Source: Campylobacter concisus (lineage in GTDB: Bacteria; Campylobacterota; Campylobacteria; Campylobacterales; Campylobacteraceae). Taken from it: a DNA stretch of 64,000 nt. The DNA lies in assembly GCF_003048875.2 (NCBI RefSeq), contig NZ_CP049264.1:1798001-1862000 (forward strand), given 5' to 3'. Numbering within the stretch: the stretch's first letter is position 1; the number at the start of each line of letters is the position of its first letter. This document shows, piece after piece, positions 10,002 to 24,500 of this stretch. The notes under the pieces are model-generated. The model was not told where the DNA came from. It worked only from the letters and a program-made list of their open reading frames with translations, and searched no databases. A program made the position numbers and the translations under genes.

Positions 10002-10844
10002 ATGCAAGAGAGAAACGCTGAAATTTTCACTGGAGAACGCGCGATGTTTGGGGCAAAGGGGATAAATTTTATTAACTGCATCTTTGAAGATGGCGAGTCG
10101 CCGCTAAAACACAGCTCAAATTTAAAGCTAAATGAGTGCGTTTTTGCCTACAAATATCCACTTTGGTACGCAAGCGACATCACGCTAAATGGCGGATACT
10201 TGGAGCCTCTAGCAAGGGCTGGTATGTGGTACAGCACAAATTTAAGCTTCAAAGACGTGGTCATAAATGCGCCAAAAAGCTTTAGAAAAAGCTCGCAAAT
10301 TTCACTTGAAAATGTAAATTTCTCAGACGCTGCCGAGACACTTTGGGGGTGCGAGGACGTGAAGATAAAAAACGTCTTTGCAAAAGGGGATTACTTTGGG
10401 ACAAATAGCGAAAATTTGGAGGTTGATGGGCTAAGCTTAGACGGCAACTACTGCTTTGATGGCTGCAAAAACCTTCGCATCACAAACTCAAAGCTCATCT
10501 CAAAAGACGCCTTTTGGAACTGCGAAAACGTGGTCGCGCAAAACTGCCTCATCTCAGGCGAATACCTAGCCTGGAACGCTAAAAATGTGACGCTCATAGA
10601 CTGCACGATAAAGAGCTTGCAAGCGCTTTGCTATGTGGAAAATTTGGTCGTGAAAGATTGCATTTTTATGGATACAAGCCTTGCTTTTGAGTATTCAAGC
10701 GTCGATGTGAGCACAAAAAGCAGCATAAAAAGTGTGAAAAATCCAAAAAGCGGCGTCATAAGAGCTGGCAAGATAGAGGAGATCATCATAGACGGCAGCT
10801 TGGTTGATGTAAGCAAGATAGAGATCATCACGGATGAAATTTAG
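10002..10844 (+). CDS. DUF3737 family right-handed beta-helix protein
   Basis: This 280-residue protein consists of short repeats of about 17-22 residues (for example FINCIFEDGESPLK, LKLNECVFAYKYPLW, LVVKDCIFMDTSLA). They form a right-handed parallel beta-helix typical of DUF3737. There is no signal peptide, so it should be cytoplasmic. The biochemical role of the family is not established. AAAGGAC precedes the ATG. The YcxB-like gene follows 20 bases later and may be co-transcribed. Confidence 0.8.
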   Translation: MQERNAEIFTGERAMFGAKGINFINCIFEDGESPLKHSSNLKLNECVFAYKYPLWYASDITLNGGYLEPLARAGMWYSTNLSFKDVVINAPKSFRKSSQISLENVNFSDAAETLWGCEDVKIKNVFAKGDYFGTNSENLEVDGLSLDGNYCFDGCKNLRITNSKLISKDAFWNCENVVAQNCLISGEYLAWNAKNVTLIDCTIKSLQALCYVENLVVKDCIFMDTSLAFEYSSVDVSTKSSIKSVKNPKSGVIRAGKIEEIIIDGSLVDVSKIEIITDEI

Positions 10845-10864
10845 ACAAAATTTAAAGAAGTAAC

Positions 10865-11431
10865 ATGCAAAATGAAAAATTTAGAGCGAAATTTAGTATA
10901 AAAAACGATGCTAAATTTAAAAAGCTACTGCGCAAGGTCTCAAGCACCGTCTATAAAAAGAATAAATTTGTATTTTTGATGAGAGCGATCGAGCTGCCAT
11001 TTGCTGCGCTATGCACAGTAGCTTTGGTTGTGCTTTTTGACATTTTTGAGAACAACTTAACAGTTTTTTTGGATATAACCGACGTCTCTTTTTTGGCAAA
11101 AAATTTAGCCATTGTTCTTTGTGTCGGCATAGTCTTGCTCTATATTTATGCGACTATAATTAAACCAGTTTTATTTACTAGAGCCATTTACTCTAAAATC
11201 GATGTTGAGCGCGAACAAGAGATCGTTATATATGATGATGAGGTCTTGTTTGTCACAGCGACAAGCACGGTTCATTTTTCGTTTAGTGCGTTTCTTGGTA
11301 CTTGCGAAACTGATGATTTTGTAGCTTTGATCTTAAAAGAAGGCAGCTTCTTGCAGATCCCAAAAGAGTCGCTAAATGAAAAAGCGCAAGAAATTTTGGA
11401 ATTTCTAAAAGAAAAGATAGATCAAAATTAG
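10865..11431 (+). CDS. YcxB-like membrane protein
   Basis: This 188-residue protein has two membrane helices (about residues 40-62 and 76-98). A C-terminal soluble part follows with IVIYDDEVLFVTATSTVHFSFSAF, ending LQIPKESLNEKAQEILEFLKEKI. That layout and the late IPK motif resemble the YcxB-like C-terminal family, whose function is unknown. It lies 20 bases after the DUF3737 gene. A hairpin at 11468-11492 may end it. Confidence 0.55.
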   Translation: MQNEKFRAKFSIKNDAKFKKLLRKVSSTVYKKNKFVFLMRAIELPFAALCTVALVVLFDIFENNLTVFLDITDVSFLAKNLAIVLCVGIVLLYIYATIIKPVLFTRAIYSKIDVEREQEIVIYDDEVLFVTATSTVHFSFSAFLGTCETDDFVALILKEGSFLQIPKESLNEKAQEILEFLKEKIDQN

Positions 11432-11467
11432 TGAAATACTTTTGGATATTTTGAATTAAAAACCATA

Positions 11468-11492
11468 CAAATTTGCCATGCCAGCAAATTTG
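11468..11492. terminator. Bidirectional hairpin between convergent genes
   Basis: A 9-bp perfect stem (CAAATTTGC / GCAAATTTG) with a 7-base loop lies between the YcxB-like gene and the phage capsid gene, which converge here. On the minus strand TATGGTTTTTAA follows, giving a T-run for the capsid transcript. Confidence 0.55.
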
Positions 11493-11502
11493 TTGGCTGA
11501 AT

Positions 11503-12312
11503 TCAAACCAAATTCTCTAAAAATATAGATATTATTGCTTTAATGATGCCAAATATCAATCTTTTAGCGATAAATTTTAATATTAAAATAATTATTTGAC
11601 GTCTAGAATGATATCTAAACACTATTTTACTAATAGCTGGCTTTAGCTCAGCACCAATAAACACATCTTTTGGAGTTGTGCCTGCATCCCAAATATTTTG
11701 AAGTAGTTGTGATAGCACGGTTTCAGTTAGTGCTGCTGGAGTACCTTTCCAATCGCCTGAGCTATCAAATGCTATGACGTTTCCACGCTTACCGCTTGCA
11801 AACGCAGCCGCACCTTTAGCCAAGAAGTAAAATAAGCCTGCCATTTCGCCAGCTGTTGCGTCAGTTCTAACGCTCGGTGCTTTAAACACACTCTTTTTAA
11901 CGTCAGCGTCACGACCAAGACCAAAGATAGCATACTCCATATCTAGCTTATGCTCTTTTGCTCTTTTAGCAGTCTCACGCTCTAGCTCTTTACCGCCATA
12001 CGTAGCCACTGCTTGCATACTTCTTGAAACACTAACGTTTGAAGTGAAAATTTGCACTGCGTTTGAAGTCTTTTGCACGCTTGATTTGATCTGATCGTCA
12101 AAGTCAGAAATTTCTAGCTGTGCGTTTTTCTTTGGGGCAGCTAAGCTGTCAGTTAGAGAGGAGTGCTCTATACCTTTAACACTTGAAGTGCCAATAAGTT
12201 TAAGTATAGGCGTCTCATCAGCACCTATTAAAATTATGTTTTCGTAGACTGAGGGCTTTAAGCCTTCTCTTTTTGTAGCTGAGGCTTGAAACCCAGTTGT
12301 AGTTATTGCCAT
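11503..12312 (-). CDS. SU10-like (DUF5309) phage major capsid protein, probably truncated
   Basis: The first 225 or so residues match the SU10/DUF5309 capsid family layout: MAITTTGFQASATKREGL, YENIILIGADETPILKLIG, SVSRSMQAVATYGGKELERE, LDMEYAIFG and DVFIGAELKPAISKIVF. After residue about 230 the sequence turns into an unusual Ile/Arg/Phe-rich tail and ends at 269, shorter than full capsid proteins, so the 3' end looks decayed. The ATG at 12312 has AAGGAG seven bases upstream; an upstream TTG is ignored. No portal, terminase or tail genes are present, so this is an isolated remnant next to a broken polyvalent gene. Confidence 0.7.
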   Translation of the reverse strand: MAITTTGFQASATKREGLKPSVYENIILIGADETPILKLIGTSSVKGIEHSSLTDSLAAPKKNAQLEISDFDDQIKSSVQKTSNAVQIFTSNVSVSRSMQAVATYGGKELERETAKRAKEHKLDMEYAIFGLGRDADVKKSVFKAPSVRTDATAGEMAGLFYFLAKGAAAFASGKRGNVIAFDSSGDWKGTPAALTETVLSQLLQNIWDAGTTPKDVFIGAELKPAISKIVFRYHSRRQIIILILKFIAKRLIFGIIKAIISIFLENLV

Positions 12313-12422
12313 TTCTTTGCTCCTTTTATGCAATTTAATGGCAATTTATCATTTGTCGCTGTGTCAAATCTACCCAATTTTGAGAAAATAAAAAATTTTT
12401 TACTTGATTTGAAAAAAAGAGC

Positions 12423-12442
12423 AAGCCCTAAAGATAGGGCTT
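12423..12442 (-). terminator. Terminator after the polyvalent phage gene
   Basis: An 8-bp perfect stem (AAGCCCTA / TAGGGCTT) with a 4-base loop starts directly at the stop of the 12443 gene. On the minus strand it is followed by GCTCTTTTTTTC. It also has a short T-rich tail on the plus strand. Confidence 0.75.
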
Positions 12443-15400
12443 TTAATTATTTTTGGAGTTTTTAGTAGATATATAGCTAGTTTTTGCACCTTGACTAATT
12501 TTATTTTTAGTTAGCCTATTAACTGCTTTAGCTTTTACTCCGTCGCTTATGTCTTTATTTAGTAGCACTTTCTTAACTAAGCCTGCTTTGTCGCTACTTG
12601 CGTCTATCGCATCAAGTAGTTTAAGCTTTGGGTTTTCAAACTTCATAGGCTCTTTTAAGTTTCTATCAGAATAAAAGGTTATAATGTCGTTAGAGCTGTA
12701 AAGGCTGCTATTTGGGATTATCCCACTTTTGGTGGCTTCATCGGTAGGCTTTAAGGTTGAAGTAATTGAGCGGTCGTCGCTCTCCCTTTTAGCCTGACCG
12801 ATGACGGCTCTAAATCTTACTCCGTCTTTATCTTCCCACTCATAAATATGTCCGCCCCTTTTATCAATAAAAGGCTCTTTATTCTCTTTTAAATAAGCCC
12901 TTATATTTTCACCCAAACTTAAAAGTTCTTGTCTAGTTACATACCCCTCTTTATTTTCATCATTTAGATGCCTTATGCTTATATGTTTAGCCCCCTTGCT
13001 TTTGTCGCCTTTTGCATATTTAATAGCATCATCTATTGTGGTTAAATCCTTATAAACTGGCGTTGAGAATTTACCGTTATATGTGACATTATAAATGCCT
13101 CTTTTTTCTTTTAGCTCGGGTAGTTTTTTACTGAAATTTACTCCGTCTTCTCTACTTACAAATGTATCATTTGGATTTACATCAAAAGTCTCATGCGGAT
13201 AAACTCTATCTTTTTTATTTAGGTTGAGCCTATTTTGTACGTTCCTTGCTTCTACCTCGCCATGTATCTTTTGATACGCTTCATACATATCTTTATCAGT
13301 GATCGCATTTTTCTCATCTTCTATAGCCCATTTTTTATTTCTTATCTTGTTGTTTGCTTCCCACCCCTTCTTAGAATAAGGCTCTCTTTCTTTTAATAAT
13401 CTTTGTGCTTCTGGACTATCCTTTAGCCCTTTGTCAAAAAGCTCTATATATGCTTTTTGTAGCGGCTCTTCTTTCTTCCAAGCCTCGTTTGCTATTTTTT
13501 CAAGTTTAGCTAGCTCATTCTCATATTTTTTCTCGATTGTTCTTACAGCGGCATTCCATACTATGTCATATTCTCCACCCCTTGCAAAGCCTTCGATGTT
13601 TTGTATGGCGTGTTGCACCTCGTGCATAAGCGTAGATTTATCGCCTATGTTGTTTATGGCTATCTCTTTTTTATTAGGGTCATAATATCCTAGGTTTTCT
13701 CCTTTTTCGTCGATTATCTTTTTAATTTTTATATCCTTTAACTCAGGATATGCTTTAAATAGCTCTTTATGCTCTAGTAAGTCGCCTAATTTATCTGCGT
13801 TTTGATTTTTGATTTTAGCTGGGCTATCATCTATCTCAAACTTCCAAGCGCCATCTTTGTCTTTGTACCAACCAGTGCTTTGCCAAATCTTAACTTCATC
13901 TTCGCCTTTTTCTAGCATCGCTTTAGCTTTTGAGAGTTTATTGGCACTAGCATTAAGTGCCTTTTCTCCTGCAAAAGAATTTATACTATTGCTCTTTGCT
14001 GATCCATAAATTTTAGTTAATAATTTTGGATTATCTTTTGCCATTTGCGGCATCTTTTTACCAAGTCCAAGAATAGAATTGTAAAGCTCTGGGCTTATGC
14101 GTTTAACCGCTGAAGCACTAAATTTTGACCCAAACAATGCATATATAAAACCTTTTGCAAACTCTTCAGGGCTAACATTGCCATTTTCATCGGCACCATT
14201 TGCTGTGCCACCAAGTAAGCCACTTGCTATGTGTGGGCTTGCGTTTATTGTTTTAGTGTTTTTGTCTTTTTGTGGTATAATTCCACTATCGCGAGCTAAA
14301 CGAGCATCTTGCTCCAACTTTAACGCCCCGGCTGGCTTAGTGTGTGAGTGTAGGGCGTTCTCACTAGCTCGCCCTTTCTCATCTAAAAGTGCTTTTGCAC
14401 CATCCGCCGTTGGCTCTGTGGCTTTGCCAAGAGTGAGCTGTGTGGGAGTAGGCGACCCCACTAGATGAGATTTTTCATTTCTTCTTAAAAGTCTCTTGTT
14501 TTCCTTGTCTGCTTTACTTGAATAAGTCGCATGGTTTAGCTTTAAATACTCACTATCATAGTCTTTTTGTATGCCTATTTTGCCAAGCTTGCCATTATCT
14601 AAAATTTTGCCTATCAAAGCCGTATTTGGCTCATTATTGTTATAAAAAAACGTCGGATTTTCTTTGACTGCTTTTATTAGTCTAAAAACATCACTTGGCT
14701 TAGCAAAAAGTTCCTTGTGCTTTTCATAAAGCTTGGTTAAATCAGCCTTAATTTGTTTATTTGCATTTATTCCTCCAAGCTCTCTCACCCAGTCATCCAC
14801 GCTAATTTTTACATTTAAATCACTTTTTGGCGCTGGGCTTTCTTTTGTGATAAAATTATCCCCTTTTGTCTCTCCAGTTTGAGCCTCCTCTCTTAACGCC
14901 TTTACCTCGTTTTTAAAAGCTTCTAGTAGTTTAGTTGAGTTCTCTGGTGCATCTTTTACCTCTATCTTTTCAAGATTATTAATAACACTTTTTAGATCAC
15001 CTGCATTATTAATTGCACTTCTTATATGATTTTTTAAAGATGCATCATTGCCTAATACTGGGAGTAGTGATTTTAACCTTTCAATGGCTAAATTTCTCTT
15101 CATTGTCATAAGTGCTCCAGTTACTGAATGCCCTATGCCTTGTTGTAGCTCTTTAGCTTTTGGGTTGATAGCTGTTAATTTTTCAAGCAGCGATGACGTG
15201 TTATTTAATATAGGAGCTTTTTTGTTTAGCTCCCCCATTATCTCTACCACTCTTTTACTCTCAAACGGAGCATCTTTTAAAGTATTGCTTACTTTAGAAA
15301 AGTCAGTTATTCCATCTTTAGTAAATTTTTCTATTACGCCACGGATTAAGTTAGTTTCTAATGCTTCTTGTTCGCTACTGCTTAATCTAGCTGTAAGAGC

Positions 15401-15625
15401 TTTTAAATCTAAGCCATTTTCTGCGTTAAGAGCTTTTAAAAGTGAATTTGTTATATCGCCACTACTCTTTAGCTCGCCCATTACATCATGGTAAATTTTA
15501 GAGTTTTGAAGTTCTTTAAAAAGAGCATATTCGCTCCTTGCTTGTTTTAAAACATCTTTTGCTTTTTGACTAAAAGCTGGGTTATTAAAGGCTTGCTCGG
15601 CGACATTATTTATTGAGCTCTGTCT
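12443..15625 (-). pseudogene. Large polyvalent phage protein with barnase/colicin E5-like and zincin-like parts, 5' truncated
   Basis: From the first usable ATG (15481) the frame gives 1012 residues. The same frame stays open upstream to 15625 with coherent protein sequence (FSQKAKDVLKQARSEYALF) but no start codon and no ribosome site, and ends at a TAA at 15626-15628. The native N-terminus is therefore missing. In order, from the ATG at 15481: helical region (1-200); a first nuclease-like segment (about 225-350); low-complexity linkers; a zincin-like segment with HEVQH at 620-624 and EGFARGG, resembling large polyvalent protein-associated domains; and a C-terminal segment (about 785-915, RGIYNVTYNGKFSTPVY...HIYEWEDKDGVRFRAVIG) resembling the DUF3519 putative barnase/colicin E5 endoribonuclease family. 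Such proteins are co-injected by phages or carried by conjugative elements. Domain names are from recall. Confidence 0.65.
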
Positions 15626-15819
15626 TTACTTTTCAAGTAAAGGATCATATTATCATTAAGCAAAATTAAGTCTAAAGATTTTAAAAACTGGCATAAAAAC
15701 AAATTTAAAACATAATCAAGCCAATAATCTAAAAAGAAATATAAAAGAAACTTACCATATATAAATAACACTAATAAAAACCAGGATTAATAATATGAAA
15801 TTAAAGCAGATAAAACAAA
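15626..15819. other. Spacer between phage remnant and 5S rRNA
   Basis: These 194 AT-rich bases lie between the open end of the polyvalent gene and the 5S gene. A perfect 8-bp dyad, CTTTACTT-ttc-AAGTAAAG, spans 15624-15642, exactly where the phage frame stops. It could be a recombination boundary or an rRNA terminator stem, but there is no T-run after it on the minus strand. Nothing else is recognisable. Confidence 0.5.
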
Positions 15820-15938
15820 GCCCGCAACGACCTACTTTTCCAACATCCCAGTAAGGGAGAGTATCATCAGCCAGGACGAGCTTAGCTTCTTGGTTCGAGA
15901 TGGAGCAAGGCGTTTCCTCGTCTGTATAGTCACGGGCA
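15820..15938 (-). rRNA. rrf: 5S ribosomal RNA
   Basis: The minus strand reads CTGCCCGTGACTATACAG... to ...GTAGGTCGTTGCGGGC. The terminal GCCCG / CGGGC closing helix, the GATGGAGCAAGGCG-type loop and a length near 119 bases are those of bacterial 5S. It lies about 105 bases after the 23S end, in the usual 16S-23S-5S order. Ends are set from the closing helix. Confidence 0.9.
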
Positions 15939-16043
15939 GTGTTAAATAAAAGATATACTAGATAAATCTCTTATTTAACACTACAAGATAAAGTTAAAAG
16001 TCATAAACAAAGTTTTGTAAAAACATATCTTATTAAGTTTTTA

Positions 16044-18976
<2,933 letters not shown>

Positions 18977-19407
18977 TCTATATTAGATTATTCTAATTCG
19001 CATCACTTCCTTGTTAAAGATAACTTTATGTTACTACATTTAAATTCTAACTCTCAAGACGGAAAGCATTGACTACTATTTAGATAAGTTTTAAATCCTA
19101 AATAGATTGTGATGTCAAACTTTTGCATTAAATGCAAAGAGAATAGAAATTTAAATCTTTAACAAGTCCTGTAAAATTGTTTTTAAAACTTGCTTGTGAC
19201 TATTAACAATATTAATTAAAAGAACATTTAGACTTCGCAGACTAGCAAGCTAGTCTTTACGACCAAAGAGTTACACCCTTTGGAAACCCCTAAAGCACAA
19301 AGTTGCTTTCGGCAACTTCGTAATCAATAAAGATTAAGACGTTTAAAAGTCTAAAGTAAATGTTTTTAAAAACACTTAATATAGACTTTTAGTGTTAAAC
19401 TATTTTA
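18977..19407 (-). other. 16S-23S internal transcribed spacer, tRNA-Ala to 23S part
   Basis: These 431 non-coding bases lie within the rRNA transcript. They hold the 5' arm of the 23S stalk (19000-19017), a GACTAGC/GCTAGTC palindrome at 19240-19255, a CCAAAG/CTTTGG dyad near 19263-19282, and a 7-bp hairpin AAGTTGC/GCAACTT at 19300-19318. These are plausible antitermination or processing structures. No gene is seen. Confidence 0.7.
19000..19017 (-). repeat. 23S processing stem, 5' arm
   Basis: This is the reverse complement of 16047-16064. In the transcript it lies about 25 bases upstream of mature 23S and pairs with the sequence just after the 23S 3' end. Confidence 0.75.
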
Positions 19408-19483
19408 TGGTGGAGAATAGCGGGATCGAACCGCTGACCTCCTGCGTGCAAAGCAGGCGCTCTCCCAGCTGAGCTAATTCCCC
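19408..19483 (-). tRNA. tRNA-Ala (anticodon UGC)
   Basis: The 76-base gene begins GGGGAATTAGCTCAGC, has anticodon TGC in CTTTGCACG, carries GGTTCGATCCC in the T loop and encodes its CCA end. The acceptor stem GGGGAAT pairs with ATTCTCC through one wobble. It lies between tRNA-Ile and 23S in the rRNA operon. Confidence 0.95.
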
Positions 19484-19495
19484 AATTAAATTCTC

Positions 19496-19572
19496 TGGTG
19501 GGCCTAACAAGACTTGAACTTGTGACCTCACCCTTATCAGGGGTGCACTCTAACCAGCTGAGCTATAGGCCC
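19496..19572 (-). tRNA. tRNA-Ile (anticodon GAU)
   Basis: The 77-base gene has acceptor stem GGGCCTA / TAGGCCC, anticodon GAT in CTGATAAG, T loop GTTCAAGTC and an encoded CCA. It is the first tRNA after 16S, separated from tRNA-Ala by 12 bases. Confidence 0.95.
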
Positions 19573-19666
19573 CTATAGGTCTATCAATCTTTCAAAACTA
19601 AACAAGGATGATTGAGAATATCTTTCTTATAGATATCTTGTGAGAGAATATCTATATGTACTCTAG

Positions 19667-21176
<1,510 letters not shown>

Positions 21177-21565
21177 TAATTACCTATCTAATAGATAGGA
21201 TTTTTATTATGAAGTTTTTAATCAAAAAAACTTTTAGTTTTTATATTAGTTTGTCTAATCTATTATTTAATCATAATAGACTGGCTCAATCGATCACTTG
21301 TTTAGATTTCAAAGATTGACTAATAGTTTAACAATTGTAAGTTAAAAGAACAACGATAAGAAAAAGGCTTTATTAACGTTGAAGTTAAAGGTGGTTTCTC
21401 GTTTCGTGAGCTGGAATTATATATGAGGGATGCTTAAAGATAGTTGAAATAATTGCAAAATATTTTACAAATTTAAATTTTATTTCTGATACATAAATTT
21501 GGAGAGCTTCCTTGCTCTCCGTTTGATTTAACGCCACCACTTTGATAGCAAATTTACATCTATGA
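21177..21565 (-). other. rRNA operon leader and promoter region
   Basis: These 389 bases have no gene. Near 16S there is a perfect CCTATCT/AGATAGG hairpin (21183-21199) in the leader. Upstream on the minus strand are T/A-rich tracts such as TTGAGCC...TATTATGATT (about 21255-21285), which could be an rrn promoter. The adhesin terminator sits at 21501-21520. Exact promoters cannot be fixed by eye. Confidence 0.5.
21501..21520 (-). terminator. Adhesin gene terminator
   Basis: A 7-bp perfect stem (GGAGAGC / GCTCTCC) with a 6-base loop lies 46 bases past the adhesin stop. It is followed on the minus strand by AAATTTATG, a weak T-run. It would stop adhesin transcription before the rRNA promoters. 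Confidence 0.6.
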
Positions 21566-24500
21566 TTACATAGGTTGTGTTACTTCGTCCTTGATCTCCA
21601 CAGCAACAGTTGTTCCGCTAGTACCATTTGTATATGCGGTATAGCCGTCAGTTGATGCACCCTTTTGCCAGCCAGTATCTTTAAATTCTACCTTGTCTCC
21701 AGTATCAGCTGTTATTTTTAGCGTATTATCACCATCTGTTAAGCTTATGACATCACTTAGTTTTACACTTAAAGTAGTATTTTGGCTCTTATTAGAGATA
21801 TTAAGCTCTTCAAAGTTGTGTGCTTGGTTTGCAATACTATCTAAATTTATAGATGTTCCTGGATTAGTGATAGCTAGTTTGTCATAGCCAGCACCCCCGT
21901 TGATGTCATTGTTATTACCTTTGATCCAGCCAACTGTTATAGTATCATTACCATCACCTAAATTTATCTTAGAATTTATGACATAGCCTCCAGCTTCTAT
22001 AACATCATCGCCACTTCCAGTTGTGACTTTCGAGTTATCTATGTTTGTGCCAACTTTTAGTTTATTATTTCCGTCACCTAGATATACACCATATTCTTCA
22101 TTTGTTCCTGCGATCTTACCGCTAGCATTCCATATATAACCTCTTACTTCTACATTGTCATCGCCACTTCCAGTTGTGACTTTAGAGTTATCGATATTAG
22201 TTCCAACATCAAGCTTATTATTACCATCACCTAGATCTACTATTGACTTACCAGTTATATAACCATCTCCATTGGTAAATTTATTATTCGCCTCGTCAAA
22301 GCCGGTTTTAACTATATCATCACCACTACCCATTTGAACTTTAGAGCCAGATATATTTGAATAAACACTTAAATAATTGTCCCCATCACCTAGGTTAATC
22401 TCAGATCCATCAGTGACATAACGACTACCGTGGTTTGCGGTTCCGACTACTACCTTGTCATTGCCGCTACCACCTATAATGGTTCCAGTATCAACATCCG
22501 TGCCTATTCCTAGTTCATTGTTATAATAGCGAGCTCCATTGCTATTAACTACATGGCTAGCTACTTTACTATCTGAAGCTGTGTTGCCAACAGTATCGCT
22601 TATCTCGACACTTATTTTTTCATTAGGGCTAATAGTTCTTGTTAAATTTACCTTCCCATCAAATTTTCCATTAGCATCAGTGGCGGCTCTACCTATCTCA
22701 TGGTCATTTGCATCTTTGATGATAAATTCTCTATTGTGTTCGTCTGAGCTAACTGAGATACGAACGGTTTTAGTTAGTTTGGCATCACCTTCACCTAGAT
22801 TAATGGTACCTTTATTGCCCAGAATACCTCCTAAGTATCCTCCTATACTTATCTTATCATTTCCTTTACCAGCTAGTACTTCAGCGCCACCTGTAACATT
22901 ACCACTAACATTAAGAATATCATTGTGGTCACTAAGAGGCATTTTCCCACCTGTTAAATTTCTTACTGGCAATGGCATAGTTCCTGCACCTGGCAAGCTA
23001 CTACTATCTGCAACAAGATCAACACTTTCTAACTTGATACTTACATGAGTATCTATATCTATCGCATACTCACCACTTGTCTTGCTAGAGCCACCAATAG
23101 TTGCCTTAGCTGTAAATTTATGCTCGCCGTCATTTAGTGGAGTTTCAGGAGTGAAATTCCAGTTACCTTCTTTGTCAGCTGTAGTTTTACCTAGGTAGTG
23201 TGTGCCATCATAAATTTCGACTGTAGCAAATTTATCTGCTTTGCCTATTAACTTTGGAGTTTTATCGTCAGTCTTACCACCTTTTGATACATCTCCTGTC
23301 ATGCTACCAAAATCATCATGTACGGTTGTGATAGCAACATCTTTAACATTTACGGTCTCACGGAAGACATAATTTGCAATGTCGCTTGCGCTATCGTTAC
23401 CATTTAGATTAAGATGATCTGTGATGGTCGCATCAACACGAGTTGCATGAACAAAACCGGCTTCATCTCTACTATATAGAGTTATTTCAGATACATCTAG
23501 AGCACTATTATTTACTGATGGGATACCTGCACGTATGACATTGCCACTTGCATCAACCTCGTCAAATGTCACAGTACCATCAGCCGCTTTGTGGATAACA
23601 AATGTCTTCACAGCTGTTGGAGCTGGATTATCATCTGGATATTTTACTACGCCAGTATCTGCATAAATTTTGTTATAGTCAGTTATAACAACTGTTAGTT
23701 TATCGCCATCTGAGAAGATACTTGGTAGCTTGATACGTGCTGTTGTGTGGTGTATATCACCATCTAGTCCAGCATACTCCATTTTCATACCAATAGATCC
23801 AGGTCCTCCATTGCCTACTACGGCTGGATCAAATTCTTTGTTGCCTTCTACAAACATAACAGTTGGGGCTTGCATGCTTTCTCTACTTATATACCTAGAA
23901 TTCATACCCACACTCGAATCATCTTTGCCTGTTATTTTTACTTCTATGCCACGTGAATGCGTGTGATCATAGTTGGCTGTTGGCATATCGTGGATATCTA
24001 TACCAAATTTCTCGCCAGCGCCATTTGTAGATGTAAGACCAGCTTTTATAGGTGTCTTATCATCAGCAGAAGTGATCTGATCAACCGTCATAGAGCCATC
24101 AGCTGCTTTATGAACTAAGAAATATTTATAAGCAGTCGTATCTGTGCCACCTGTTGCAGCTAAAGATGCAGCACTAGGTCCAAAACCATATTTTACGGTT
24201 ATAACATCACCATCTTGGATATTGTCAGGTAGTGATATACGAGCTGTAGTGTGGTTTATGTCACCATCAAGTGCAGCCGTGGCTCTATTATACCTCCTAG
24301 TAGTATCTATGTTGCCAGTTTTCATATCGCTTAAAACATTACCATTCTTATCAAGCTCTACAAATTCAACGTCAGCCATTTTGACATTTTCAAATTTAAC
24401 ACTTGAAGTAGCTTTAAGGGTTGTGCCTTCTAGCTCAGCTGTGATACTAGCTGCATTTCCACGAACTGTTTGATAGTGGTTATAGTCATAGCTAACCTTT

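Noticed and set aside
13431-15494. Several plus-strand frames of 66-148 codons
   Set aside because: They are antisense shadows of the polyvalent phage gene.
15624-15642. rRNA operon terminator
   Set aside because: The 8-bp dyad has no T-run after it on the minus strand, so it is recorded as a possible boundary instead.
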